Positions 9,446 through 20,346 are shown, numbered from the stretch's first letter. The stretch is DNA of 64,000 nt from Streptomyces sp. NBC_01451 (GCF_036227485.1 NZ_CP109479.1:6200001-6264000); one strand, 5' to 3'. Program-made: numbers and translations. Notes: generated by a model from the sequence alone, not told the origin.

Positions 9446-9726
9446 GTTGGTCGAAGCCGCTTGGGTGCGAGCTGGAACGGTGGTTGATTTCAAGCCACTC
9501 GCACTCACCTTCTGGTGTGAGCATGGCGTTCTGGCTGCCATCTTGGCGGATGGTGCGCATGGGTAAACATCGATTTTGAGTCTCAATGAGCGGTCACAGA
9601 AGGTGCGTCAGCACTCGGTGCGCAGTTCTGTGACGCCGATGTGTTCACTTTGAAATTGCTTGACCGTTCTCGATCAACCGTGTTCGATATGGGGGCTCAT
9701 AAAGATCACGTAAAACGGGGGTACGG
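9446..9726 (+). other. AT-richer leader before the LamG/RHS genes
   Basis: About 280 bp without a credible gene. The last 120 bp are clearly less GC-rich than the surroundings and end in GTACGG just before the ATG at 9727. It probably holds the promoter of the LamG-RHS pair, but no -10/-35 pair could be assigned with confidence. Confidence 0.4.
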
Positions 9727-12700
9727 ATGGGTGGGGACTCTTTGCGCTGCCCGCAGCGCGGAAGCGTCGGACGTGCGAGACGGTTGGTCTCCGCTCTGAC
9801 GGTCACGGCGTTGCTGGCGGCTCTACCCGCCCTGGGCGTCACCACATCGGTGGCGCGAGCCGACGACACGGAGTCGCCGACATCCGAGGCGTCCGCCGCG
9901 TTGGAACAGGCAGCGGCCTCCGGCGAAGCGGTCGAAGTCGTAGGCGCCCGCGAGGAATACGCCACGACCCACGCCAACCCTGATGGCTACTCGTTCACCC
10001 TCACCCAGTCCGCCGTACCGGTGCGCGTCGCGCGGCCGGACGGATCCTGGGCGGAGCCGGACGCGACCCTGGAGCGCCGGGCCGACGGCTCGATCGGGCC
10101 GAAGGCGTCGGTGGCCGACACCTCCTTCTCCGCCGGTGGTGACGGCGGAGGCTTGGTGAAGCTGGCCGAGGACGGCCGTTGGCTGAGCCTGGGCTGGCCC
10201 GGCAACCTGCCGAAGCCGGTGCTGGACGGTGCGTCCGCCACGTACCCGGAGGTGCTGCCCGGAGTTGACCTGCGGATGACGGCGACGGTCGAGGGCGTCC
10301 GGCAGGTGTTGATCGTCAAGTCCGCCGAGGCAGCCGCCAATCCGGAGCTGGAGCGGATCGAGTTCTCCCTCAAGACGCAGGGCCTGACGGTGGCCACCCG
10401 GGCGGGTGGTGGTCTCGCCGCCATGGACGAGGACGGCAACGCGGTGTTCCGTTCACCGGCCGCGCGGATGTGGGACTCGGCAGGGGACACCGCCGGCACG
10501 GGGACGACGACCATGTCGCTTGCCGCCGCTGACGACGAGCCCGTCGTGGACGGCCATGGTGAGACCTCCGCCGACCCGGCCGACGGCCCCGGCAACGGCG
10601 ACGCCTCAGCCGTGCTGCAGGTGGAACTGACCGAGGACGCGGTGGCCGTGGTGCCGGACGCGGGCCTGCTGAGCGGCGAGAACACGGTCTACCCGCTGTA
10701 CATCGACCCGGATGTGGGGCTGGACGAGTCCGAGCGCACCGTGCTGTCCTCGGACGGCGACACCTTCTACAACTTCGACGGCGGAGACGACGGCGAGGGC
10801 GTCGGCCTCTGCGGTACGTACGTGACCGGCGGGTTCGCCTACTACTGCGGCTCGGGTTACCGGCAGCGCATGTACTTCGAGTTCGGGTCGGCAAAGCTCG
10901 CGGGCAAGCACGTACTTGACGCGACCTTCCGGGTGACCGAGCTGTTTTCGATGTCCTGCGAGAAGACGGTCGTCGACCTCGTCCGTACCGGCAACATCTC
11001 CTCGGCGACCAACTGGCCGGGCCCGACGGCGAACTGGGATGTCATGGGCGACCAAAGAGTCGCTGCAGGGCGTGGGACGGCATGTTCTCCGAGCCAGCCG
11101 GACGCGCCGGTCGAGTTCAATGACGACCCTGCCAAGAGCTACCAGAACCTCACCCACACGGTGAAGGTCTTCGCGGACGGTGGCTTCTCCCGGTTGACCC
11201 TGATGTTGAAGGCGCACGACGAGGGCGACCCCAACGGATGGAAGCGGTTCGACGACAACGCCACTCTGTCGGTCAAGTTCGTGGGGCTGCCTGCTGTGCC
11301 GACCTATCCCGGCATCGCAGTGGGCAAGGGTGTCAAATGCTCGACCAAGTCCACGGATCCGGACGTCATCGCGGACCGGAATCCGATACTGACCGCGCGA
11401 CCGCAGACCGCCGCGGGTGGTGAGGGTGCTGCGCACCTGCGAGCCCATTTCTACGTCCAGAAGAAGCAGGACGATGGCACATGGGTCTTGGCCACCGAGC
11501 CGGTGCGGCCTCAGCCCAGTACCGTGCTCGACAACGCACAGGTGAAGGCCGAGACGCCGATCACACTCGCCGAGAACGGCACGTACCGGATGGCGGCGTC
11601 CACACAGTCTCTCTACAACGACGACAAGAGCTACCTACAGTCGTCCAGCACGGTGACGACCAAGAACTGGTGCTATTTCACGGTCGACCTGCACTCCCCG
11701 AAGCCCCCGGTGGTGACCTTCGGCGGTCCGTACAGCGAGTGTGACGGCGTCTGCGTGGCGGCCGGCGGGCCGGGCATCAAGGGGAAGTTCACGTTCTCTC
11801 CGGCGGTTGGAGACGTGAACGACTACTACCAGTACAAGCTGTCCAAGAGCGCGTCGTGGTCGGAACGGATCGCGGGAAACACGGTCGTGACATGGGTCAC
11901 GCCGAGGGTCGCGGGCACGGAACAGCTTGAGGTCCGGGCTGGAGACAGCGCTGGTGAGGGCGACAGTAAAATCGTGGAGTTCAAGGTCGCCGAGGGCCAA
12001 CCGGCAGTTGGCCGTTGGCACTTCAACGACTACACCCCTGACCCCACCACGACTGAGACCTCGGCGGCTGACACCGCAACAGAGGGCACACGGCACCCCA
12101 TGACTCTGCGCGGCGCGGGCGCGGGCTGGTCCTTGCTGGCGAGACGGGGTGAGCTGGACTACTCCTTGTGGCTGAACGGTGATCCCAACGATGCCGTTCG
12201 GCAGTCGGGATACGCGGCCACCTCGGAGGCAGTGGTCGACGCGAGGTTCTCCTTCACTGTCTCGGCCTGGGCCAACCTGAGTGACGCGTCCGCCAGCCGG
12301 ACAGTCATCTCCCAGACGGGAAGCGACAACTCCAACTTCACTCTCTACTACTCGTCCGGCGTACAGCGCTGGGTGTTCCTGTGGAGCTGGTACGAGAACG
12401 GTGTACGGAAGTACGACAGCGTCAATGCGAGTGCCACAGGCGTGCCGCTCAATGCGTGGGTCCACGTGGCGGGTTCCTACGACGCCGAAAGCCGGTCGAT
12501 CCGCCTCTACGTGAACGGCCAGCCACAGGGTTCTCCGGTGTTCCTGCCCAGCACGTCGAAGGCGACGGTCGCGGGTGGCGCGCTGCAGGTCGGTCGGGTC
12601 GCGTTCACCTCGGGTGGCACCTACCAGAACTACATGAGCGGTCGCGTCGACGAAATGACTGTCTGGCAGCGGCTGTTGACCGACGAAGACGTGGCCACGG

Positions 12701-13434
12701 AGGCCCACCTACTGGACGAGAACGGCGACGCGTACACCGAGCTCGTCGCCGACTGGAATCCGGACGGGGCTGTTCCGGGCACAGGCCCGTTGGCGGACAC
12801 CTTCTCCGGCTACAAGCGGTCCCTCAGGCTCTCCAACGGAGCGTCCCTCGACGGCAAGGCGATCGTCCTTGACGGCACGAATGACACGGCCACCACGGCA
12901 GGCCCGGTCGTGGACGACTCGGGGTCTTTCACAGTGACGACGGCCGTGGAGCTGGACACACAGGCTATGGAAGCCAAGAGTGACGACTATGTCGCTCAGG
13001 TCGTCGGTCAGCGAGGCGCCGACGGCTCCTCGTGGGGTCTGTGGTTCGAGAAGAAGGGCACCGAATTCGACCCGGAGACCGAAAAGGAACTCCCCATCGG
13101 TAAATGGTACTTCGGTCGGCTGGACGCAGCGGGGGCCTGGACAGCCGTTGCCTCCGATCTGCCCACGACGGTGACGGCCAACAGTGTGACGCGGCTGACC
13201 GGTGTGTTCGACGCCTCCGCAGGCACGATCAGCCTGTACATCGGCGGCAACCCGAACGGCCCCGACCTCGCCTACACCGCTGTGGTGGGTTCGGGCGACT
13301 TCGCGGTCGGCACGGGCTTCGTCGACTCCGCCTGGGGCCACTACCTCGGGGGCCGGATCACCCGGATTCGGATCTGGGCCGGTGCCATGTCCGAGCAGCA
13401 GGTCGGCGCCATCGTGGGTGGCACGGATGACTGA
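9727..13434 (+). CDS. Secreted LamG (concanavalin-like jellyroll) domain protein, partner of the RHS toxin
   Basis: 1235 aa. Seen: signal peptide (basic start, then VTALLAALPALGVTTSVARA), an N-terminal region typical of RHS-partner proteins (EYATTHANPDGYSFTLTQ...), a beta-rich middle with Cys pairs, and two LamG-like domains near residues 810-990 (FSFTVSAWANL... VYVNGQ-type strands) and 1040-1230 (SFTVTTAVELD ... YLGGRITRIRIWAGAMS). Proteins of this layout commonly sit directly upstream of RHS toxins in Streptomyces. A role in surface adhesion or toxin presentation is inference. The stop lies 55 bp before the RHS start, suggesting one transcript. Confidence 0.85.
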   Translation: MGGDSLRCPQRGSVGRARRLVSALTVTALLAALPALGVTTSVARADDTESPTSEASAALEQAAASGEAVEVVGAREEYATTHANPDGYSFTLTQSAVPVRVARPDGSWAEPDATLERRADGSIGPKASVADTSFSAGGDGGGLVKLAEDGRWLSLGWPGNLPKPVLDGASATYPEVLPGVDLRMTATVEGVRQVLIVKSAEAAANPELERIEFSLKTQGLTVATRAGGGLAAMDEDGNAVFRSPAARMWDSAGDTAGTGTTTMSLAAADDEPVVDGHGETSADPADGPGNGDASAVLQVELTEDAVAVVPDAGLLSGENTVYPLYIDPDVGLDESERTVLSSDGDTFYNFDGGDDGEGVGLCGTYVTGGFAYYCGSGYRQRMYFEFGSAKLAGKHVLDATFRVTELFSMSCEKTVVDLVRTGNISSATNWPGPTANWDVMGDQRVAAGRGTACSPSQPDAPVEFNDDPAKSYQNLTHTVKVFADGGFSRLTLMLKAHDEGDPNGWKRFDDNATLSVKFVGLPAVPTYPGIAVGKGVKCSTKSTDPDVIADRNPILTARPQTAAGGEGAAHLRAHFYVQKKQDDGTWVLATEPVRPQPSTVLDNAQVKAETPITLAENGTYRMAASTQSLYNDDKSYLQSSSTVTTKNWCYFTVDLHSPKPPVVTFGGPYSECDGVCVAAGGPGIKGKFTFSPAVGDVNDYYQYKLSKSASWSERIAGNTVVTWVTPRVAGTEQLEVRAGDSAGEGDSKIVEFKVAEGQPAVGRWHFNDYTPDPTTTETSAADTATEGTRHPMTLRGAGAGWSLLARRGELDYSLWLNGDPNDAVRQSGYAATSEAVVDARFSFTVSAWANLSDASASRTVISQTGSDNSNFTLYYSSGVQRWVFLWSWYENGVRKYDSVNASATGVPLNAWVHVAGSYDAESRSIRLYVNGQPQGSPVFLPSTSKATVAGGALQVGRVAFTSGGTYQNYMSGRVDEMTVWQRLLTDEDVATEAHLLDENGDAYTELVADWNPDGAVPGTGPLADTFSGYKRSLRLSNGASLDGKAIVLDGTNDTATTAGPVVDDSGSFTVTTAVELDTQAMEAKSDDYVAQVVGQRGADGSSWGLWFEKKGTEFDPETEKELPIGKWYFGRLDAAGAWTAVASDLPTTVTANSVTRLTGVFDASAGTISLYIGGNPNGPDLAYTAVVGSGDFAVGTGFVDSAWGHYLGGRITRIRIWAGAMSEQQVGAIVGGTDD

Positions 13435-13489
13435 CCTTTCGTCTCACCGGTCTTCCGCCGTCCGGTCATTCTCTGTTCGCCTTGATCAA

Positions 13490-16400
13490 ATGGGGAGTTC
13501 TGCTGTGAGTGCCGGAAGGCGTGGGGTTGGCGCCAGTATCAGACGGGTTGTCTTCAGCCGACGCATTCTGTCGGCTGTGGTGATGTCCCTCGTCGTGTCG
13601 AGCGTTGTCGCGGCACCCGTCCAGGCGGCGGACAGCGTCGTCGGCCTGGGCAAGCCCAAGATGCCGGAGCAACTGGTCTCCGAGGTACACGAGTTCAACG
13701 GGCAGGGCGCCAAGAAGGCCAGGGCCCGGGTGGCCGAGACCCGTGCGGAGAACGCCGAACAGGGCAGGCGCGCCCGCGCTGAGCAGACCGCGACCTGGCC
13801 GAAGGCGGGTTCGGCGAAGGCGGGGCTCGCAGGGAAGGGCAAGGCTGCCCGGCTGACGGCCGGCGGTCTTCCGGTGACGCTGACCGGTACGCGGGACGGA
13901 GCCTCGGGCGACACCCGTGTCGAGGTCCGCAGCCGCAAGGCGACCGAAGCTGCCGGTATCAAGGGCGTACTGCTGACGGCGACGGCTGCCGACCCCGGCA
14001 CTGCCGAAGTCAGCGTCGACTACTCGGACTTCGCTTCCGCGTACGGCGGCGGATGGTCCGGTCGGTTGCGGCTGTTCCAGCTCCCGGCCTGTGCGTTGAC
14101 GACGCCGAACAAGGCGGCCTGCCGAGAGCGGACACCGCTCGACTCGCACAACAACATCTCGGGCCAGACCGTCTCGGCGAAGGTATCCCTCGCTGCGGAA
14201 CCTGGGGCATCGAGGGCTCAGAAGAGTTCGTCGACGCCCAACTCTACCGCCAAGGTCACCACTTCGACGTCCTCCGCTTCCTCTGCGGTGACCGTCCTGG
14301 CCCTCGCGGCGACTGCGGGCGCGTCCCCGTCCGGCGCGGGCGACTACACAGCGAGCCCGCTCTCCCCCGCCTCCAGCTGGGAGGCGGGGGGCTCCTCCGG
14401 CGCCTTCACATGGTCGTACGGCATGGCCGTGCCGCCCGCTGCGGCCGGACCGTCCCCGTCACTGTCGCTGTCCTACGACTCCGGCAGTGTCGACGGGCGT
14501 ACCGCTTCGACGAACAACCAGTCGAACCCGGTTGGCGAGGGCTTCGAAATCTCGTCGTCCTCGTACATCGAGCGCTCCTACGGCAGCTGTGACAAGGACG
14601 GGCAGGCCGACAAGTTCGACCTGTGCTGGAAGTTCGAGAACGCCTCGATCGTCCTCAACGGCAAGTCCAGCAAGCTGGTCAAGGTCGACGCGGCCGACAA
14701 GACCGACGACGTCTGGCGACTGAGCTCTGACGACGCCTCCACCGTTGTCCGCTCCACCGGGGGCGACAACGGCGACGACGATGGCGAGTACTGGACCGTC
14801 ACTACCGGCGATGGCACGAAGTACGTCTTCGGTCAGCACAAGCTCCCCGGCGCGGCCACCACTGACCGCACCAACTCCGTATGGACGGTGCCGGTCTACG
14901 GCAACGACTCCGGCGAGCCCGGCTACGACAAGGGTTCCGCCTTCGCCAGCCGCTCGCTCACCCAGGCCTGGCGCTGGAACCTGGACTACGTCGTGGACGT
15001 TCGCGGCAATGCCATGACGTACTGGTACACCCCCGAGACCAACTACTACGCCCAGAACGACGCTTCCACCGCCACAGCCAAGTACACCCGCGGCGGCTAC
15101 CTCACTGAGATCCGCTACGGCCAGAACAAGGACACCCTGTTCTCAGGCGTGACCTCCGACAAGGTCACCTTCTCCTACGCCGAACGCTGCACGGTCTCCG
15201 ACTGCGGCGAACTGACGGACTCCTCCGCCCCCAAGTGGCCCGATGTCCCCTTCGACTCGATCTGTGCCTCAGGGGCCGACTGCGACGCGTCGAGCCCGTC
15301 CTTCTTCACCCGCAAGCGCCTGACCGGCGTCAACACCTACGCCTGGTCGGCCGCCACGAGCGCGTTCACCGCCGTCGACTCCTGGGCCCTGGACCAGGAC
15401 TTCAAGGACGGCAACGACATCGGTGACACCTCCGACCACAGCCTGGTCCTGGAGTCCGTTCAGCACACCGGTAAGAACGGCACGGCCATCAAGCTCGATC
15501 CGGTGACCTTCACCTACGAGATGCGGCCAAACCGGGTCGACGGCGACACCGACAACATCCTGCCGCTCAACCGCCCCCGGATCAGGACGGTCACCTCCGA
15601 GACGGGCGCCGTCACCACGGTCACCATCACCGGCCCGGAGTGCGTGCGCGGCTCGAACATGCCGACCGCCGAGGACGACAACTCGAAGCCCTGCTATCCG
15701 CAGTACTGGAACATCAACGGAGCCGCCGAGGCATCCATCGACTGGTTCCACAAGTACCGGGTCACCGCTGTCCTCAGCGCAGACCCGTACAGCCAGAGCG
15801 CGGACGTCGAGAACACCTACACCTACTCCGGCCCCGCCTGGCACTACAACGACGACCCGCTGACCCCCGTAGCCGAGCGCACGTGGTCCGACTGGCGCGG
15901 CTACGGAAAGGTCACCTCCACCAAGGGCATCGCGGGCACCACCCAGAGCAAGACGGTCTCCACCTATTTGCAGGGCATGCACGGGGACAAACTCAAGGGC
16001 ACCGCCACCACGCGGTCCGCCTCGGTCGCCGGCATCGACTTCACCGGCCTGGACATCGCCGACCAGACCGACAGCGACCCGTACGCGGGCTTCCTGCGGG
16101 AGCGGATCACCTACAACGGTTCGACACCGGTCAGCGTGACCGTCAACGACCCCTGGTACCGCACCACTGCCACCCACAGCGCTTCGAACAGCAAGGCCTA
16201 CTTCGTCCGTACGGAGAAGGCGTACACGCACACCTATCTGACGGCGAACACATCCTGGCGCACGCGCACCACGGCCACCACCGAATGGGACGCCTACGGC
16301 CAGCCGCTGAAGGTGTACGACGCGGGTGACGCGGCCATCACCGGCGACGAGACGTGCACCCGCACCTGGTACGCGGCCAATGACACGCTCGGTATCAACT

Positions 16401-19400
16401 CCCTGGTTTCCCGTACCCGAGTGCTCGGCAGAGCTTGCACGACCGCCGAGACCGATCTGGCTCTGCCCACGTCATCGGCCACACGCGGTGACGTCCTCTC
16501 CGACACCGCGATGGTCTACGACGGCACGTCCACGACAGCCGCCTGGTCCGCGTCCCAGACCCCGACCAAGGGCGCGGTCACCTGGGTCGGCCGCCCCACC
16601 GCCTACCCGGCGGCGGCCACGAACGGCGAACGCCACCCGTCCGCATGGCAGACGACCAGTCGGACGACGTACGACACCCTGGGCCGCGTCGCCACGGTAG
16701 CCGACACCGACGGCAACACCACGGCCACGTTCTACGTTCCCGAGACGGCGGGCCCGCTGACCCGGACCAAGGTCACCAACGCCAAGACGCAGAGCACCTT
16801 TGTCTACGCGGACTACGCCCGAGGTCTGCCGACCAAGGTCTACGACATCAACAGCAAGATCACGGAGACGACGTACGACGCCCTCGGCCGACAGACCGCG
16901 ACGTGGCTGCCCAACCGCTCCCGCGCTGCCGACTACAGCCCCAACTACACGTACGCCTACTCGGTCTCCAACGCCGACAACTCCTGGTCCTCGACCTCGA
17001 CGCTCAAGAACGACGGCACGTACAACACCAGCTACGAGATCTACGACTCGCTGCTGAGGCCGCTCCAGACCCAGAGCGTCACACCGCACGGCGGTCGACT
17101 GCTGACGGACACTCGTTACAACAACCGAGGCCTGGTCAGCCAGACGTACGCCGATCTCTTCGACGACGAGAACCCTCCGTCCGGCGAGTACTTCGAAGCC
17201 GGCGACGGCCAGACCCCCAAAGAGTCGGTGATCGTCTTCGATGGTGCGGAACGGCCCGTCACCAGCACCTTCTACAGCGGGGGAGTGAAGAAGTGGAGCA
17301 CCAGCACCAGCTACACGGGTGACTCCACCGCGACGACTGCCCTGGACGGAGGCTCGGCCGTCCGTACGATCGTGGACGCCCAGGGCCGTACGACGGAAAC
17401 CCGCGAGTACGAGGGCACCAGCCCGGCCGACACCGGCTACGGCGCCACGGTGGGCGCGACCTACACGTCCACGAAGTTCACGTACACCCGCGACGGTAAG
17501 CCGTTCACGATCACTGGCCCCGACAGCGCCTGGTCGTATGCCTACGACCTGTACGGCCGTCAGACCTCCGCCACTGATCCCGACATGGGTACGACGACCA
17601 CCGGCTACACGACCTTGGACCAGGTCTCCTGGACCAAGGACGCGGCGGCCCGGGTCGTGATCAGCGGCTACGACGTGTTGGGCCGCAACACCGGCACGTG
17701 GTCGGCCCCCGCAACGGCGGACCTGACCTCGACCACCGAGGAAAAGGTCGACGCGAACAAACTCACCGCGTACACCTACGACGGGGTCACCGGCGCCAAG
17801 GGCCAGCGGGACTCCGCCACCCGCTATGTCGGCGGGGCTGTCAAGCCTGCTGAGACCGCGTACACGAAGAGGGTCACGGAATTCGACAGCATGTACCGGG
17901 CCACCGCCACCCAGCTCGAACTGCCGGAGGCGGACCCCCTCGTCGCCAAGAAGGCTGTCGCTGCGAAGCTGACTTCCACCGCGTACTACGACGTCGACGG
18001 GACTCAACGAAACGTCACGGTGCCGGCCGCCGGTGGCCTTGAGTCGGAGCTCGTCGCCTACTCGTACGACGGCCTTGGTCTGAACACCCGGGTCAAGGGG
18101 ACCAGCGTCTACATGCTGGACGCCAGCTACACGTCCCTGGGGCAGCCTCAGGTGCTCAGCCTGGGCAAGTCCGAGGCCGAGAGCACCTACAACGTGTACG
18201 TCAGCAACATCTATGAGCCGGGTACCGACCGTCTCCTCCGGTCGTCGGTCACCGACGACACACACGCCTACACGCTCCAGCAGTTGAACTACGGCTACGA
18301 CGTCGCGGGCAACGTCACGTCCGTCTCGGACCCGATGACCCTCGGCGGTACCGGCGCGGCGGACAACCAGTGCTTCACCTACGACGGCCACCGCCGTCTG
18401 ACCGACGCCTGGACCCCGGCGGCAGCGGACTGCTCCACGGCCAACCGCACGACGGCCAGCCTGGGAGGCGCCGCCCCCTACTGGACGTCGTACACGTACA
18501 AGGACTCGGGCCTGCGTGCGACCGAGGTCACCAAAACCAGCAGTACACCCACGACCACGACGTACTGCTACGACAGCGCGAAGACCCACCGTCTCCTCGC
18601 CACCACCGCCAACACCTGCACCGGCATCGCCTCGGCCTACGCCTACGACGCGACGGGCAACACCACGACCCGGCCGGACGGCACCGCGAGCCAGACACTG
18701 ACCTGGTCGGCGGAGAGCAAGCTCGACACCCTCAAGGAGGGCACCAGCACTACCGGCTACGTCTACGACGCCGACGGCAGCCTCCTGATCCGCCGCAACA
18801 CAGCCGGCGAGACGGTCCTGTACCTGGGATCGAGCGAGATCCACCTCGACACCTCGACCTCGACGGCGAAGTTCTGGGCTCAGCGCTACTACTCGGGCGC
18901 CGGCGCGACGATCGCGATGCGCACCAACAAGTCGGGTACGGACAAGCTGAGTTGGCTGGCCGCGGATCACCACGGCACGAGCAGCCTCGCCGTGGACAAC
19001 GCGACCCAGGGGATCACGAAGCGCTACAGCAAACCGTTCGGCGCGGACCGAGACCAGTCGACCTTCGGCCCTTGGCCCGACGACAAGGGGTTCCTTGGCG
19101 CTTCGACGGATTCTGGTACGGGGCTGACGCATCTGGGGGCGCGTGAATACGATCCGTCTACCGGGCGGTTCATCAGCGTCGACCCGCTACTGGAACTCGA
19201 CAAGCAGCAGACCCTCAACGGCTACACCTACGGCGGCCAGAACCCGCTTACGTTCAGCGACCCCACGGGGCTGGGGCTTGCGTGCGGTGGCAAGGAGGAT
19301 GCTTGCCCGAAGCGTCCTGACGGTTCGTCCGGGAATGGGCGCCCGATGGAGGCCGTCAACTACTCCAAGGGGACCGCTGCTACCTCCAGTTCCGGGTCCT

Positions 19401-20089
19401 TGTTCGGGGACACCGACCTGACCACCCCTGGGCCCTATTTCGATCCAAAGTGGGCCGAAGACCCGGTGGTGATGGCTTGGGCGACCAGCAGCCAGAAGGG
19501 TCCGTTGGCCAACGCCCTCTATGGTGTGGGCCTGCCGATCGCCAGCACTCTCGACATTATCGGTGCCCTCTTCACACCTGCCTGCATCGTGCAGAACGAG
19601 TGCCTCGCCGACAGGTACAGGGCCTGGGGCGAGGAGCACGGGTTCAGTGCTGACGGCAACGCGGCTGGGGTCGGGGCCGCAGCCGGCGCCATCCTGCCCG
19701 GCGGCAAGGGAGGCGCCGGAAGCAAGGGCAAGCCGGGGCCGCGGAAGCCAGGACCGATGGGCGGCCTACCTGCGCAGGGGACCATCTCACCCAAGGCCGT
19801 GCGATTCTCGCAGGATAGTATCGGCGCAAAATTCAGCGACGGGAGGTCAGTCACCGAGGTGATCGACGACCTGAAGTTCGGTCGCACCAACGCTGACGCC
19901 ATTCCGCCCATTAAGATATTCGAAAGAGATGGAAAGAAGTACACCCTTGACAACCGAAGGCTCTATGTGTTCCAACAGGCCGGTGTTGATATCCGGTTCC
20001 AGCGGGCCACGGCTGCCGAGGTGGAGAATCAGTCGTGGAAGTTCACCACGCAGAATGACGGAATTTCGATCGCAGTGAGAGGAAAGTAA
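13490..20089 (+). CDS. RHS-repeat polymorphic toxin with C-terminal ParB/sulfiredoxin-like domain
   Basis: 2199 aa from the ATG at 13490 (ORF extends further upstream but overlaps the LamG gene). Seen: N-terminal membrane/secretion segment (RRILSAVVMSLVVSSVVAAP), a SpvB-like opening (TWSYGMAVPPAAAGPSPSLS), many YD repeats (about residues 1050-1790), the RHS-associated core (HLGAREYDPSTGRFISVDP, about 1877-1895, ending NPLTFSDPTGL), a variable linker, then a tip at about 2090-2199. The tip has a ParB/Srx pattern: VRFSQDSIGAKF, IPPIKIFERDGKKYTLDNRR, QQAGVDIRFQ. RHS proteins encapsulate and deliver such tips. The tip is likely a nuclease or ATP-dependent enzyme, unproven. Its DNA is less GC-rich than the shell, as expected for an exchanged cassette. 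The stop overlaps the next start. Confidence 0.9.
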   Translation: MGSSAVSAGRRGVGASIRRVVFSRRILSAVVMSLVVSSVVAAPVQAADSVVGLGKPKMPEQLVSEVHEFNGQGAKKARARVAETRAENAEQGRRARAEQTATWPKAGSAKAGLAGKGKAARLTAGGLPVTLTGTRDGASGDTRVEVRSRKATEAAGIKGVLLTATAADPGTAEVSVDYSDFASAYGGGWSGRLRLFQLPACALTTPNKAACRERTPLDSHNNISGQTVSAKVSLAAEPGASRAQKSSSTPNSTAKVTTSTSSASSAVTVLALAATAGASPSGAGDYTASPLSPASSWEAGGSSGAFTWSYGMAVPPAAAGPSPSLSLSYDSGSVDGRTASTNNQSNPVGEGFEISSSSYIERSYGSCDKDGQADKFDLCWKFENASIVLNGKSSKLVKVDAADKTDDVWRLSSDDASTVVRSTGGDNGDDDGEYWTVTTGDGTKYVFGQHKLPGAATTDRTNSVWTVPVYGNDSGEPGYDKGSAFASRSLTQAWRWNLDYVVDVRGNAMTYWYTPETNYYAQNDASTATAKYTRGGYLTEIRYGQNKDTLFSGVTSDKVTFSYAERCTVSDCGELTDSSAPKWPDVPFDSICASGADCDASSPSFFTRKRLTGVNTYAWSAATSAFTAVDSWALDQDFKDGNDIGDTSDHSLVLESVQHTGKNGTAIKLDPVTFTYEMRPNRVDGDTDNILPLNRPRIRTVTSETGAVTTVTITGPECVRGSNMPTAEDDNSKPCYPQYWNINGAAEASIDWFHKYRVTAVLSADPYSQSADVENTYTYSGPAWHYNDDPLTPVAERTWSDWRGYGKVTSTKGIAGTTQSKTVSTYLQGMHGDKLKGTATTRSASVAGIDFTGLDIADQTDSDPYAGFLRERITYNGSTPVSVTVNDPWYRTTATHSASNSKAYFVRTEKAYTHTYLTANTSWRTRTTATTEWDAYGQPLKVYDAGDAAITGDETCTRTWYAANDTLGINSLVSRTRVLGRACTTAETDLALPTSSATRGDVLSDTAMVYDGTSTTAAWSASQTPTKGAVTWVGRPTAYPAAATNGERHPSAWQTTSRTTYDTLGRVATVADTDGNTTATFYVPETAGPLTRTKVTNAKTQSTFVYADYARGLPTKVYDINSKITETTYDALGRQTATWLPNRSRAADYSPNYTYAYSVSNADNSWSSTSTLKNDGTYNTSYEIYDSLLRPLQTQSVTPHGGRLLTDTRYNNRGLVSQTYADLFDDENPPSGEYFEAGDGQTPKESVIVFDGAERPVTSTFYSGGVKKWSTSTSYTGDSTATTALDGGSAVRTIVDAQGRTTETREYEGTSPADTGYGATVGATYTSTKFTYTRDGKPFTITGPDSAWSYAYDLYGRQTSATDPDMGTTTTGYTTLDQVSWTKDAAARVVISGYDVLGRNTGTWSAPATADLTSTTEEKVDANKLTAYTYDGVTGAKGQRDSATRYVGGAVKPAETAYTKRVTEFDSMYRATATQLELPEADPLVAKKAVAAKLTSTAYYDVDGTQRNVTVPAAGGLESELVAYSYDGLGLNTRVKGTSVYMLDASYTSLGQPQVLSLGKSEAESTYNVYVSNIYEPGTDRLLRSSVTDDTHAYTLQQLNYGYDVAGNVTSVSDPMTLGGTGAADNQCFTYDGHRRLTDAWTPAAADCSTANRTTASLGGAAPYWTSYTYKDSGLRATEVTKTSSTPTTTTYCYDSAKTHRLLATTANTCTGIASAYAYDATGNTTTRPDGTASQTLTWSAESKLDTLKEGTSTTGYVYDADGSLLIRRNTAGETVLYLGSSEIHLDTSTSTAKFWAQRYYSGAGATIAMRTNKSGTDKLSWLAADHHGTSSLAVDNATQGITKRYSKPFGADRDQSTFGPWPDDKGFLGASTDSGTGLTHLGAREYDPSTGRFISVDPLLELDKQQTLNGYTYGGQNPLTFSDPTGLGLACGGKEDACPKRPDGSSGNGRPMEAVNYSKGTAATSSSGSLFGDTDLTTPGPYFDPKWAEDPVVMAWATSSQKGPLANALYGVGLPIASTLDIIGALFTPACIVQNECLADRYRAWGEEHGFSADGNAAGVGAAAGAILPGGKGGAGSKGKPGPRKPGPMGGLPAQGTISPKAVRFSQDSIGAKFSDGRSVTEVIDDLKFGRTNADAIPPIKIFERDGKKYTLDNRRLYVFQQAGVDIRFQRATAAEVENQSWKFTTQNDGISIAVRGK

Positions 20090-20346
20090 TGGAACGGCTG
20101 GCTGGCAAGGTGCGCGAACTGCGCACCAGGGAGGATCTGGCGGCTTTCCTTCAACTGGCTGCGGAGGACCTAGCTGCGCATCCCGAGCGCTGGGAGAACG
20201 ATTCCCTGCCCGCCTTCCTGGAAGCCTGGGCCGCTTGGCTGAACGACTGCCCCGGTTGGTTTCGGAACAATGGCCAAGAGGTGCCTGAATCGCCGAGCTG
20301 GAAGTTCGTGGGGGACATGGTGATGGCAGCTCGGGTGTATGAGTGA
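20089..20346 (+). CDS. Probable immunity protein for the RHS toxin (DUF7660-like)
   Basis: 85 aa, acidic. Its ATG overlaps the toxin stop by one base (TAATG), the classic placement of an immunity gene. The pattern REDLAAFLQLAAEDLAAHPERWEN ... FLEAWAAWLND ... SWKFVGDMVMAARVYE resembles the DUF7660 family of small helical proteins often found beside toxins. Function as antidote is inferred from position, size and charge. No motif proves it. Confidence 0.75.
   Translation: MERLAGKVRELRTREDLAAFLQLAAEDLAAHPERWENDSLPAFLEAWAAWLNDCPGWFRNNGQEVPESPSWKFVGDMVMAARVYE

Noticed and set aside
13202..13489. Upstream extension of the RHS gene to 13202
   Set aside because: It overlaps the LamG gene in another frame with low-complexity translation; the ATG at 13490 gives a proper membrane-export segment.
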